A DNA stretch of 64,000 nt from Streptomyces tanashiensis (GTDB lineage: Bacteria; Actinomycetota; Actinomycetes; Streptomycetales; Streptomycetaceae), in the NCBI RefSeq assembly GCF_014648895.1, contig NZ_BMRZ01000024.1, positions 1-64,000 of the forward strand, written 5' to 3'. The translations under genes were made by a program, and so were the position numbers. The notes under the pieces are model-generated. The model worked only from the letters and a program-made list of their open reading frames with translations, searched no databases and had not been told where the DNA came from. Of this stretch, positions 25,329-33,414 are shown piece after piece (the first letter of the stretch is position 1; every line of letters begins with the position of its first letter).

Positions 25329-27086
25329 ATGGCCGAGCGTTCGGCATCCGGGCTGCGGGTACTGGCACCGCCGCGCCTGGTCGCGCCGACCGGAGCGCTG
25401 TCCGTGCGCACCAGGCTGCGCCTGTCCGGCCGCGACGCCGTGGTCCTCCGAGAACTGGCCGAGTATCTGTCAGGGCTGGCGGCGCGCGATCTTGCCGAGC
25501 GGGTGGCGCTGGGAACCCGTCACACGGCAGCCGATTTCGCCCGGCGCAAACGCGAGTTGAGTGCTCTCACCTCCTCGCGGTGGGCGGGCACGATCACACG
25601 TGGTTCGAACGAGCAGTGGCAGCTCGCCCGGCGGGCGCAGGCGGCGCATCTCGCGTCCCTCACGACCGAGATCGAGTCGATCGAGCGGCGTCTGGCCATT
25701 CCGACAGGCGGTCGGGACGCGGAATCGCGGGTCAAGGGATATGCGACGCGGCGGGTGCGGGCGGCCAAGCAGCAGCGACTCCACGGGCTTCGCGCCCGTA
25801 CCGCCCGGGTTGCCGCGGATGCGGCGGCCGGCTGGGTGCACGTGGTCCGCGGAGGCAAGGACCTCCTGCGTCAGCGGCTGCACCTGGACCGTTCAGGGCG
25901 GTCTCTGCAGGACTGGCAGGACCGCTGGTGGGAAGCGCGGAACCGGATCGAGGCGGACGGAGAGGCCGGGAAGACGTACGGGAACCAGACCCTGCGGGTC
26001 GGACCCGACGGCGTCGTCGTGGTCAAACTCCCCGCGGTGATCGCGGAGCGCCATCGGGAGCAGTGCGACCGCTTCGGTCGCTACACCTTGGACGCGCGCT
26101 GCCGATTCGCGTATCGGGACGCCGAGTGGCGCTTGCAGGTCGAGGCGCATCGGGCGGTGGGCTACACGATTCGCTTCGATGCCGGTCGGTGCCATCTGAC
26201 TGCCTCCTTCACCCGGGTGATCGCCCCTTTACCGGTGGGCGGGGACGATGACGCGAGGCTGGTCGCGGCCCTGGCCGGCGGAGTGCTGGGTATCGATCAG
26301 AACGTGGACCACCTGGCGTTCTGGCGCCTGGACCCTCATGGAAATCCCGTGGGCCGGCCAGGCCGGGTCGACATGAATGCCGAGGGGGCGACCTCCCGTC
26401 GTGACGCCCTGGTACGGCATGCCTGCAGCACCCTGATTCGCGCGGCTAGGAGCTGCGGCGCGACTGCCCTGGTCGTCGAGGACCTGGGATTCGTCACCGG
26501 TCGTGAGCAGTGCGGGTGGTCTGGGCGGTCGGGCAGGAGGTTCCGGGCGCAGGTGGCCGGTCTGCCGCATGCGCGGTTCACGTCCCGACTGGTGGTGATG
26601 GCACATCGCGCCGGGCTGGCGGTGATCGTGGTGGATCCCGCGTACACCAGCCGCTGGGGTGCCGAGCACTGGCAGAGAAGTACAAGCACCAGGCGTGTGA
26701 AGACGTCCCGGCACGAGGCTTCGGCCGTCGTGATCGGGAGGCGCGGCCAGGGACTGGGCGCGCGGCGCAGGGCAGAGAAGTCCGTACCCCGCAGGCAGAC
26801 GGAAGAGGTCGGGCGGTCGCGCGTAGAGCTGCGCCGCCCGGCTGGTACGGAGACCCATCGCGCGGCCGCGTGGCGCTTTGATTCCGGTTCCGGCCGCGCA
26901 CTGAGGATCGCCGATGGTCCGGAGGACGGCGTACGGGATGCGTCGGGCCGACGGACGGTGACAGCGGTCCAGGTCGCTCAGGACCGTTCGGGGCGACCCG
27001 CCGACGACCCTTCGGGCGGCGGTGTGAAGGGACGGTTGGACGCCTTATCCAGCTCTGTCCGCATCCGGGGTGCGGTCGTACGCTGA
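25329..27086 (+). CDS. TnpB-related protein (IS200/IS605 or IS607 accessory nuclease family), RuvC-III altered
   Basis: A 585-aa RNA-guided-nuclease relative without an adjacent tnpA transposase. RuvC-I shows GVLGIDQNVDHLAFW (Asp near residue 322) and RuvC-II shows ALVVEDLGF (Glu near 383). The region that normally holds a four-Cys zinc finger reads DPAYTSRWGAEHW and lacks the cysteines. The RuvC-III aspartate (D-x-N-A-A) is replaced by RHEASAVVIGRRGQG. Two TTA codons (26229 and 27045) make expression dependent on bldA tRNA and hint at recent arrival. Strong GGAGG ribosome site precedes the ATG. It separates sseC from the DUF3099 gene. Whether it still cuts DNA is doubtful. Confidence 0.8.
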   Translation: MAERSASGLRVLAPPRLVAPTGALSVRTRLRLSGRDAVVLRELAEYLSGLAARDLAERVALGTRHTAADFARRKRELSALTSSRWAGTITRGSNEQWQLARRAQAAHLASLTTEIESIERRLAIPTGGRDAESRVKGYATRRVRAAKQQRLHGLRARTARVAADAAAGWVHVVRGGKDLLRQRLHLDRSGRSLQDWQDRWWEARNRIEADGEAGKTYGNQTLRVGPDGVVVVKLPAVIAERHREQCDRFGRYTLDARCRFAYRDAEWRLQVEAHRAVGYTIRFDAGRCHLTASFTRVIAPLPVGGDDDARLVAALAGGVLGIDQNVDHLAFWRLDPHGNPVGRPGRVDMNAEGATSRRDALVRHACSTLIRAARSCGATALVVEDLGFVTGREQCGWSGRSGRRFRAQVAGLPHARFTSRLVVMAHRAGLAVIVVDPAYTSRWGAEHWQRSTSTRRVKTSRHEASAVVIGRRGQGLGARRRAEKSVPRRQTEEVGRSRVELRRPAGTETHRAAAWRFDSGSGRALRIADGPEDGVRDASGRRTVTAVQVAQDRSGRPADDPSGGGVKGRLDALSSSVRIRGAVVR

Positions 27087-27090
27087 AGGT

Positions 27091-27354
27091 GTGTACGCGC
27101 GACGTCGCCACGTCTATTTCTGGATGATGGGCGCCTGCCTGGTCCTGTTCGTGGGCGCCTGGGCCGTCGTGCGGCTCTTCTCGATGCCGGTCGCCATCGG
27201 CATGTGCGTCGTCGCCATGGTCATCCCCCCGGTCGCCGCGATGGTCGCGAACCGCAGGGGCCCGGAGGATCGCTGGTGGGACGATCCCTCGGGTGATCCG
27301 CAGTCGGACGAGTGGTGGGACGAGCTCGACGGCAAGAAGCGCCGGGAGCGCTGA
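27091..27354 (+). CDS. DUF3099 membrane protein
   Basis: An 87-aa protein with two TM helices (VYFWMMGACLVLFVGAWAVVRLF and PVAIGMCVVAMVIPPVAAMVAN) and an acidic/Trp-rich cytoplasmic tail (WWDDPSGDPQSDEWWDEL). I chose the GTG at 27091; it follows the TnpB stop by 4 bp. The last 28 codons, including the stop, are repeated exactly 191 bp downstream, so the second copy is an untranslated tail fragment. Function unknown; widespread in actinobacteria. Confidence 0.85.
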   Translation: MYARRRHVYFWMMGACLVLFVGAWAVVRLFSMPVAIGMCVVAMVIPPVAAMVANRRGPEDRWWDDPSGDPQSDEWWDELDGKKRRER

Positions 27355-27640
27355 GGGTGCGGGGGTGCCCCGGAGTCGTCGGACGGAGTCCGGCGCAGCG
27401 GGGCGAAGCCTGGGAGGCCCCCTGGGGCCGAGCAGTGCGAGTGGCGCGTGGGGGATGGGGCCGCTGGTGGGACGATCCCTCGGGTGATCCGCAGTCGGAC
27501 GAGTGGTGGGACGAGCTCGACGGCAAGAAGCGCCGGGAGCGCTGAGGGTGCGGGGGTGCCCCGGAGTCGTCGGACGGAGTCCGGCGCAGCGGGGCGAAGC
27601 CTGGGAGGCCCCCTGGGGCCGAGCAGTGCGAGTGGCGCGT
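27271..27640 (+). repeat. 179-bp exact direct repeat: DUF3099 gene tail plus 78-bp dispersed element
   Basis: 27271-27449 and 27462-27640 are identical over 179 bp, with a 12-bp spacer. Each copy carries the last 84 bp of the DUF3099 coding sequence (stop included), 29 bp of spacer, and an element beginning CGGAGTCCGGCGCAGCG. The first element (27384-27461) continues through the spacer and ends GGATGGGGC exactly where the second tail copy begins. The second element is cut short at 27640, 8 bp before the stop codon of the convergent gene. A homologous 78-bp element with a tail duplication lies behind phoP at 62650-62727. Confidence 0.95.
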
Positions 27641-27648
27641 CGAGAAGG

Positions 27649-28011
27649 TCAGTAGACGAGGGCCTGGGTCTCGTCGGTCATCGCTTCCTGGACGAAGAGC
27701 TGGGCGCCGGCGATGCGGATGCCGTCCAGGACGTCCTTCTCCGTGATCTCGCGGCGGGCCGCGCACTGCGTGCAGAGCGTGATGCGGCCGGCCGCCAGGA
27801 TCGAGTCGATCAGGTCCGGCAGCGGCGCGGCGTGAGGGAGTTCGAACTCCGCCGCTCGGCCGGGGAGGGCGAACCAGGAGGACTCGCCGGTCAGCCAGAG
27901 CGAGACCTCGACGCCGCTGGCGACGGCGACGGCGGCCACCGTGAAGGCCTGGGAGCAGCGTTCGGGGGCGTCGGCCCCTGCGGTCACCTTGATCACGAGC
28001 TTCTTCGCCAT
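27649..28011 (-). CDS. DsrE-family protein
   Basis: A 120-aa protein with the DsrE-like fold: AKKLVIKVTAGADAPERCSQAFTVAAVAVASGVEVSLWLTGES near the start and LCTQCAARREI holding a CxxC pair near residue 80. DsrE/DsrEFH proteins move persulfide sulfur. Being two genes from the sulfurtransferase operon, a link to sulfur transfer is plausible but not shown. It is convergent with the DUF3099 gene. A weak ribosome site precedes the ATG at 28011. Confidence 0.83.
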   Translation of the reverse strand: MAKKLVIKVTAGADAPERCSQAFTVAAVAVASGVEVSLWLTGESSWFALPGRAAEFELPHAAPLPDLIDSILAAGRITLCTQCAARREITEKDVLDGIRIAGAQLFVQEAMTDETQALVY

Positions 28012-28114
28012 ATGCCGAACTGTAATGCGCGGCCATGCAACCTCATGCGCCCCTTGCGTGTCAGCTGTGTGCGCGGGTGAGGGAATCCGCGATTCAGGTC
28101 TCGTGGGGGGACTC

Positions 28115-28930
28115 TTGAGTATCGAAGAAAGTATCCAAAATACGGATACAGCATCACCGTCCGAGCCGGAGACGGTCGCGGAAACCGCGCCTCCGGTCCG
28201 GCCGCCGCGCCGCCGTGCCCTCCGTACCGTCGGGCTGATCGCCGTCGCCGCCGTCATCGGCCTCGTCGGCGGCACCGCCGTCGGCTACGGCATCCAGGCC
28301 GACCGCGAGCCGACCGCTCTCCCGCCGCTGAACCAGCAGGGCCTCGCGTACCCGGCGAAGGCGCTCCCGAAGGGGCAGACGCCGGAGCCGCTGCCGGCGA
28401 AGGACGACCGCCAGGCGAAGGCGCAGGGCGATCTGCGGAAGCTGCTGCTGCCGAAGCCCGCGGGGGCGAAGAAGAGCGAGTTCGGCCCCAGCGACGGCTG
28501 GATGCCGGTGTACGAGTTCGCCTCGCAGTTCAAGAAGCCGGGCAACGCCCTCGACTACCAGCTGGGCCTCGGTGTCCGCCGGGTCGCGGCCGCGGCCTGG
28601 ACGGTCGGCGAGTACAGGTCGACGGAGATCCGGCTGATCCAGTACCGCGCGAACGACACCCTCGGCGCGCAGGAGTACGTCGAGGACCAGCAGGCCTACA
28701 TGCCGGAGGAGGACTTCGCCCGCAGCGAGGGCAAGGAGCTCAAGGGCTCGTCCGACGGCCGCTACTACCTCTTCCCGGTGGAGCGGAAGGCCGGCTACCT
28801 GGACTACTACGAGGCCAGGGCCTATTTCCACCGCGGTGACATCGCGGTGGAGATCTTCGTCGGGGACACCGAGAAGATCTCCGAGAAGGACATCCGTTCG
28901 CTGGCCGAGCGACAGCTGGGGCGCCTGTGA
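28115..28930 (+). CDS. single-TM protein 1 of a three-paralog operon
   Basis: A 271-aa protein of unknown function. A short acidic cytoplasmic tail leads to one TM helix (TVGLIAVAAVIGLVGGTAVGYGIQ) and an external domain of about 210 residues. The motif DLRKLLLPKPAG near residue 108 recurs in the third gene and in modified form in the second. I took the TTG at 28115 as the start because GGGGGGA lies 4-10 bases before it; a GTG 12 bp upstream is the alternative. Its stop overlaps the next start by 4 bp. Confidence 0.78.
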   Translation: MSIEESIQNTDTASPSEPETVAETAPPVRPPRRRALRTVGLIAVAAVIGLVGGTAVGYGIQADREPTALPPLNQQGLAYPAKALPKGQTPEPLPAKDDRQAKAQGDLRKLLLPKPAGAKKSEFGPSDGWMPVYEFASQFKKPGNALDYQLGLGVRRVAAAAWTVGEYRSTEIRLIQYRANDTLGAQEYVEDQQAYMPEEDFARSEGKELKGSSDGRYYLFPVERKAGYLDYYEARAYFHRGDIAVEIFVGDTEKISEKDIRSLAERQLGRL

Positions 28931-29751
28931 GTGAGGACCGGAACGACGTGACCGAGCCCGTGGTGGCCGAGGAGCCGGCGGTGCAGAAGCGGGGTGTCCG
29001 GCGGGTCCTGCTCGGCGTCGTCCTGCCGTCCGTGGTCGTCCTCGGCCTGGTCGGCGGCGGCGTCACCTACACCGCCGTCACCGTCTCCTCCGCCGACCGC
29101 ACCGCGCCGACGCAGCTGTGGGGAGCCGAGGAGAAGGCCGAGGAGGGCAAGGACCCGGCCACCGCCCTGGCGCGCGGCAAGGCCGGCACGCCGCTGAGCA
29201 AGCTGCTGCTGCCGCTGCCGGAGGGGTACGAGTTCGGCCCCGACGAGGAGCTGTACGGGAACGACGGCGAGCTCGGCGCCGCCGAGGCGACCGCGCTGAT
29301 GAAGCAGACGGGCGAGGGGCTCTCCGGGAAGAAGCGGCGCGCCTTCGAGAAGGAGGTCGACAAGCTCGGCATCCAGGGCATCGGGGTCCGCTCCTTCGCC
29401 GATCTGAACAGCGGCGTCGTCGTCACCTTCGAGGTCGCGAGCATGAAGGACAAGAAGGCGATCAAGAACAGCTTCCGGATCCACAGGGAGGTCATGGACG
29501 CCCTGGAGGCCCGGAAGGGACCCAAGGTGAAGGACCACCGGAACGCCGTCTGCTACCTGGCCCCCGAGGACGACTCGCTGGACAAGAAGGAGCGGGCCGC
29601 GGCGCTGGAGGAGATGATCTGCCTCGCGTACGACTCCGAGGTCCTCGTCACGATGAAGGCGGCGGGCGCCAAGCCCTTCGACAAGGCGGCCGTGGCGAAG
29701 CTGCTGACGCAGCAGCTGGACCACATCGCATCCCCGGGGGAGTACGTATGA
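28927..29751 (+). CDS. single-TM protein 2 of the three-paralog operon
   Basis: A 274-aa protein with the same layout: acidic tail, TM helix (VLLGVVLPSVVVLGLVGGGVTYTAV) and an external domain. The shared motif appears as LSKLLLPLPEGYEFG. This paralog has two cysteines far apart (AVCYLAP and EMICLAYDSE), so a disulfide is possible. GTG start inside the GTGA overlap with gene 1, and its stop overlaps the ATG of gene 3. No known domain recognised. Confidence 0.8.
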   Translation: MSEDRNDVTEPVVAEEPAVQKRGVRRVLLGVVLPSVVVLGLVGGGVTYTAVTVSSADRTAPTQLWGAEEKAEEGKDPATALARGKAGTPLSKLLLPLPEGYEFGPDEELYGNDGELGAAEATALMKQTGEGLSGKKRRAFEKEVDKLGIQGIGVRSFADLNSGVVVTFEVASMKDKKAIKNSFRIHREVMDALEARKGPKVKDHRNAVCYLAPEDDSLDKKERAAALEEMICLAYDSEVLVTMKAAGAKPFDKAAVAKLLTQQLDHIASPGEYV

Positions 29752-30593
29752 CCGAGCAGATCCTGACCGAGCCCGTCGAGACCGGGACGTCGGTCCCGGC
29801 GGAGACGGCGGAGACGGCGCAGTCCGCCGGGCCGAGGAAGTCCCGGAAGCCGCTGCTGTGGGGCATCGTCCGCTGGACCGCCGCCGTGCTCGTCTGCGGC
29901 GGGATCGGGGCCGGTACGGCCATGGGGATCACCGCCATGGAGCGCACCGACGTGCCGGGGCTGGCGACCGAGTCCGACGGGCGCTGGGAGTACCCGAGGC
30001 TCGCGCTTCCGGCGCTGCCGGAGGGGGCCCTCCGGCCGTACAGCGACGGCAACGACGGCGAGATCCACCACGCCGACCTGCGGAAGCTCCTGCTGCCCGC
30101 CCCGGCGGGCGCCACCGTCGACCCGAAGCTGAAGGGCGGCTGGGCCGGGACCGACTCCTACCTGGCGCTGCTGAAGGAGAGCGACCGGGGCACGGTGAAG
30201 GAGTACCTGGCCGACTCGGCGCTCCGGCACGTCGCCGCCCGCGGCTGGACCACGCCGGACGGCACGACCACCCGGATCCACCTGCTGCGGTTCTCGTCGG
30301 TGGCGTTCGCGGAGGACTTCAAGGACGAGGTCACGCGCGAGGTCTCCAAGAGCAGCCGGCTGCCGCTCGGGGTCGAGGCGGTGAAGATCGACATGTCCGT
30401 CCAGGACGTCGCCGTGCCGGACCTCTCGGTCTACGCCTACCAGGAGGAGAAGCCGTACGGCCCCGAGCAGACCCGCTGGGCCTACATCCAGGCGGGGGAC
30501 ACCTTCGGTGTGGTCACCCAGACCCGGAAGGGCGGGACGCTCACGGTGCCGTTCCAGCAGACGGTCGCGCTGCAGTCGCAGCTGCTCGGCTGA
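29748..30593 (+). CDS. single-TM protein 3 of the three-paralog operon
   Basis: A 281-aa protein, again acidic tail, TM helix (WTAAVLVCGGIGAGTAMGITAM) and external domain. It contains DLRKLLLPAPAGATVDP, nearly the same as in gene 1, and later RIHLLRFSSVAFAEDF resembling IRLIQYRANDTLGAQEY of gene 1. The three genes overlap by 4 bp each and end in one terminator, so they are translated together, perhaps forming a heteromeric surface complex. Function unknown. Confidence 0.8.
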   Translation: MTEQILTEPVETGTSVPAETAETAQSAGPRKSRKPLLWGIVRWTAAVLVCGGIGAGTAMGITAMERTDVPGLATESDGRWEYPRLALPALPEGALRPYSDGNDGEIHHADLRKLLLPAPAGATVDPKLKGGWAGTDSYLALLKESDRGTVKEYLADSALRHVAARGWTTPDGTTTRIHLLRFSSVAFAEDFKDEVTREVSKSSRLPLGVEAVKIDMSVQDVAVPDLSVYAYQEEKPYGPEQTRWAYIQAGDTFGVVTQTRKGGTLTVPFQQTVALQSQLLG

Positions 30594-30620
30594 TCATCCG
30601 CGAGACCCACCTCACCGAGT

Positions 30621-30657
30621 GGGCCGGACCCCCGCCCACTAAGCTGGGGTCCGGCCC
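30621..30657 (+). terminator. terminator of the three-paralog operon
   Basis: Perfect 12-bp stem GGGCCGGACCCC/GGGGTCCGGCCC with a 13-nt loop, 28 bp after the stop. Confidence 0.85.
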
Positions 30658-30691
30658 GTTCCGCCTTCACCGCTCAGTCGAGGAGCACCCC

Positions 30692-30790
30692 GTGATCGTT
30701 TTCTTCGAAACTCTCCTGGTCCTGGTCGCCGTCGGCGTGATCGCCTTCGCCGGTCTGACCGTGAAGAAGCTGTACCAGGGCCAGCGGTAA
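30692..30790 (+). CDS. small 32-aa membrane protein
   Basis: A 33-codon ORF with a GTG start and GGAG at a good distance. The peptide reads MIVFFETLLVLVAVGVIAFA and then GLTVKKLYQGQR: one TM helix with a positively charged C-terminal tail. It lies between a terminator and the nitrobindin-like gene (28-bp gap), so it may be the first gene of the following transcript. Function unknown. Confidence 0.7.
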   Translation: MIVFFETLLVLVAVGVIAFAGLTVKKLYQGQR

Positions 30791-30818
30791 CCACTTCTAG
30801 AGAACGCCAGAGCTGCTC

Positions 30819-31391
30819 ATGATCGAGATCCCGTCCGACCTCAACCCGGACCTCGTCCCCCTCGCGTTCCTGCTCGGTACGTGGGAGGGCGCGGGCGTCT
30901 CCGACTTCCCCGGCGCCGAGAAGTGCAACTTCGGCCAGTCCGTGACGTTCAGCCACGACGGCCGTGACTTCCTCGAGTACCACTCGCACTCCTGGGTCCT
31001 GGACAACGAGGGCAACAAGGTCCGTCCGCTGGAGAGCGAGAGCGGCTACTGGCGGATCGACAAGGACCGCAAGGTCGAGATCGTCATGGTCCGTGACCAG
31101 GGCATCGTCGAGATCTGGTACGGCGAGCTCGCCGACCAGAAGCCGCAGATCGACCTCGCGACGGACGCCGTCGCCCGGACCGCGGCCTCGGGCGAGTACA
31201 GCGGTGGCAAGCGGCTCTACGGCTACGTGAAGAGCGACCTCATGTGGGTCGGCGAGAAGGCGACCCCGGAGGTCCCGCTCCGCCCCTACATGTCGGCGCA
31301 CCTGAAGAAGGTCGTGACGCCGGAGGAGGTCGCGGAGATGGCCCGCAACCTGCCCGACATGCCGGACGACGGCATCGCCTTCTTCCGCTAG
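30819..31391 (+). CDS. nitrobindin-like heme-binding beta-barrel protein
   Basis: A 190-aa FABP-like/THAP4-type protein. The N-terminal GTWEGAG matches the family motif GxWxGxG, and the C-terminal MSAHLKKV carries the histidine that binds heme in mycobacterial nitrobindins. Those proteins isomerise peroxynitrite to nitrate, so a role in nitrosative stress is likely. It starts 28 bp after the 32-aa membrane protein and stops 42 bp before nur. Confidence 0.85.
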   Translation: MIEIPSDLNPDLVPLAFLLGTWEGAGVSDFPGAEKCNFGQSVTFSHDGRDFLEYHSHSWVLDNEGNKVRPLESESGYWRIDKDRKVEIVMVRDQGIVEIWYGELADQKPQIDLATDAVARTAASGEYSGGKRLYGYVKSDLMWVGEKATPEVPLRPYMSAHLKKVVTPEEVAEMARNLPDMPDDGIAFFR

Positions 31392-31433
31392 ACGACTGGG
31401 GGTGGCACGCCGCGCCCTCCTACACTGGAGGGC

Positions 31434-31871
31434 GTGGTGAGCACCGACTGGAAGAGTGACCTGCGGCAGCGCGGCTATCGGCTGACGCCGCAGCGCCAGC
31501 TCGTGCTGGAAGCCGTGGACAAGCTGGAGCACGCGACTCCGGACGACATCCTCGTGGAGGTCCGCAGGACGGCCTCCGGGGTGAACATCTCCACGGTGTA
31601 CCGGACCCTGGAGCTCCTGGAGGAGCTCGGGCTGGTCAGCCACGCGCATCTGGGGCACGGGGCCCCGACCTATCACCTCGCCGACCGGCACCACCATCTG
31701 CACCTGGTCTGCCGGGACTGCTCCGAGGTGATCGAGGCGGACGTCGAGGTGGCCGCCGAGTTCACCGGGAAGCTCCGTGAGACCTTCGGGTTCGAGACGG
31801 ACATGAAGCACTTCGCGATCTTCGGCCGCTGCCGGGACTGCTCGAACAAGGACGCGGCCGCCGGGTCGTAG
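31434..31871 (+). CDS. nur: Nur, nickel-responsive Fur-family repressor
   Basis: Represses nickel uptake genes and the iron superoxide dismutase in Streptomyces when nickel is sufficient. The 145-aa protein begins MVSTDWKSDLRQRGYRLTPQ, as in known Nur. All residues of the two metal sites described for Nur are present: His70, His72 and His126 (nickel site) and His33, His86, His88 and His90 (M site). Two CxxC-like pairs (CRDC at 93-96 and near the end) resemble structural zinc ligands of other Fur proteins. Start is GTG 31434. Confidence 0.93.
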   Translation: MVSTDWKSDLRQRGYRLTPQRQLVLEAVDKLEHATPDDILVEVRRTASGVNISTVYRTLELLEELGLVSHAHLGHGAPTYHLADRHHHLHLVCRDCSEVIEADVEVAAEFTGKLRETFGFETDMKHFAIFGRCRDCSNKDAAAGS

Positions 31872-31881
31872 GCTCTTCTGT

Positions 31882-32847
31882 ATGAAGAGCCCTCTGTTGT
31901 CCCTGCCCGGCGCCGTCCCCGCCGAAGGCCGCGACGAAGGTGTCGCCGCGCACTACGGCGACCTGTTCCGCGAGCAGCGCGCCCTCTCCGAAGGCAACGG
32001 CTTCGTCGACCTCTCGCACCGGGGCGTCGTCGCCGTCTCCGGTGACGACCGGCTGAGCTGGCTGCACCTGCTCGTCACCCAGTACATGACCGAGCTGCCG
32101 CCGGGGCAGGCCACCGAGGCGCTCATCCTCTCCGCGAACGGGCACATCGAGCACGCCCTGTACCTCGTCGACGACGGCGAGACGGTGTGGGCGCACGTCG
32201 AGCCGGGGACGCGCGAGGAGCTCGTCGCGTACCTGGAGTCGATGAAGTTCTTCTACCGGGTGGAGGTCGCGGACCGCACCGAGGACCTCGCGGTGGTGCA
32301 CCTGCCGGCCGGGTCCATCGCGGAGGTGCCCGAGGGCGTCGTCGTACGGGAGACCCCGCACGGGCGCGATCTGTTCCTGCCCCGCGCCGATCTGGAGTCC
32401 TTCGCGGCCTCGCACGGGCCGGCCGCCGGGATCCTCGCGTACGAGGCGCTGCGGGTCGAGGCGCACCGGCCGCGGCTCGGTTTCGAGACCGACCACCGGA
32501 CGATCCCGCACGAGGTCGGCCTGATCGGGAGCGCCGTCCATCTCCAGAAGGGCTGCTACCGGGGCCAGGAGACCGTCGCCCGGGTGCAGAACCTGGGGAA
32601 GCCGCCGCGCCGTCTGGTCTTCCTGCACCTGGACGGCAGCGAGGTGCTGCTGCCCGGTCACGGCACCCCGCTCCGGCTCGCGGCCGACGGCGAGGAGGGC
32701 CGCCAGCTCGGCTTCGTGACGACCGCCGTCCGGCACCACGAGCTCGGGCCGATCGCCCTGGCGCTGGTGAAGCGGAACGTCCCCGTGGACGCCCCGCTGA
32801 TCGCCGGCACGACGGCGGCCGCGCAGGAGACCGTCGTCGAGCCGTAG
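31882..32847 (+). CDS. ygfZ: YgfZ-type folate-binding protein
   Basis: A 321-aa member of the GcvT-like family involved in iron-sulfur protein repair or assembly. The signature KGCYRGQETVARV (K-G-C-Y-x-G-Q-E) lies near residue 217 with its conserved cysteine. The N-terminal GFVDLSHRGVVAVSGDDRLSWLHLLVTQ is the folate-binding part. It starts 10 bp after nur, so the two may share a transcript. It converges on dtd with a 2-bp gap. Confidence 0.9.
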   Translation: MKSPLLSLPGAVPAEGRDEGVAAHYGDLFREQRALSEGNGFVDLSHRGVVAVSGDDRLSWLHLLVTQYMTELPPGQATEALILSANGHIEHALYLVDDGETVWAHVEPGTREELVAYLESMKFFYRVEVADRTEDLAVVHLPAGSIAEVPEGVVVRETPHGRDLFLPRADLESFAASHGPAAGILAYEALRVEAHRPRLGFETDHRTIPHEVGLIGSAVHLQKGCYRGQETVARVQNLGKPPRRLVFLHLDGSEVLLPGHGTPLRLAADGEEGRQLGFVTTAVRHHELGPIALALVKRNVPVDAPLIAGTTAAAQETVVEP

Positions 32848-32849
32848 GA

Positions 32850-33275
32850 CTACACGTCCAGAAGCACCGTGAACGGGCCGTGGTTCGTGAGCGAGACGCG
32901 CATGTCCGCTCCGAAACGGCCCGTCTCCACGTGGGCGCCCAGGTGGCGGAGCTGGGCGACGACCTCGTCGACGAGGGGTTCGGCGACCGGGCCGGGGGCG
33001 GCGGCGTTCCAGGTGGGGCGGCGGCCCTTGCGGGCGTCTCCGTAGAGGGTGAACTGGGAGATGACGAGCAGCGGCGCGTTCACGTCGGAGCACGACTTCT
33101 CGCCGTCCAGCACTCGGACGGACCAGAGCTTTCTGGCCAATTGGGCGGCCTTCTCCGGGGTGTCGTCGTGGGTCACCCCGACCAGCACACACAGCCCTTC
33201 GCCGGTGATCTCACCGACGGTCTCCCCTGCGACGACGACGCTCGCGCCGTCGACCCTCTGCACCACTGCTCGCAT
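32850..33275 (-). CDS. dtd: D-aminoacyl-tRNA deacylase
   Basis: Hydrolyses D-aminoacyl-tRNA and glycyl-tRNA(Ala) for proofreading. The 141-aa protein begins MRAVVQRVDGASVVV. It shows the two active-site motifs SQFTLYGD and TNHGPFT (normally SQFTL and NxGPVT; the final residues are FT rather than VT). It also has KGRRPTWNAAAPGP. It ends 2 bp from the ygfZ stop and is divergent from rsiG. Confidence 0.93.
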   Translation of the reverse strand: MRAVVQRVDGASVVVAGETVGEITGEGLCVLVGVTHDDTPEKAAQLARKLWSVRVLDGEKSCSDVNAPLLVISQFTLYGDARKGRRPTWNAAAPGPVAEPLVDEVVAQLRHLGAHVETGRFGADMRVSLTNHGPFTVLLDV

Positions 33276-33337
33276 GCGCACCAACCTACCGAGCGGGCCG
33301 CGGGCCGAAGGACGAGGGGCCGAACGGGTGCAGAGCG

Positions 33338-33357
33338 CCTGCACGCGCGCGTGCAGG
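33338..33357. promoter_or_regulatory. 20-bp perfect palindrome between dtd and rsiG
   Basis: CCTGCACGCG followed by CGCGTGCAGG is self-complementary without a loop. It lies between two divergent starts (33275 and 33415), where a dimeric regulator could bind. Confidence 0.5.
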
Positions 33358-33414
33358 AGTGGCACCATGCGTGTCAGGCGGTGCGGTTCCGCACCGGTCG
33401 AGGGGACGATTCTC

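Noticed and set aside
27462..27545. Second DUF3099 tail as a separate gene
   Set aside because: It has no own ribosome site and the upstream frame runs through the repeat element; it is a duplicated fragment.
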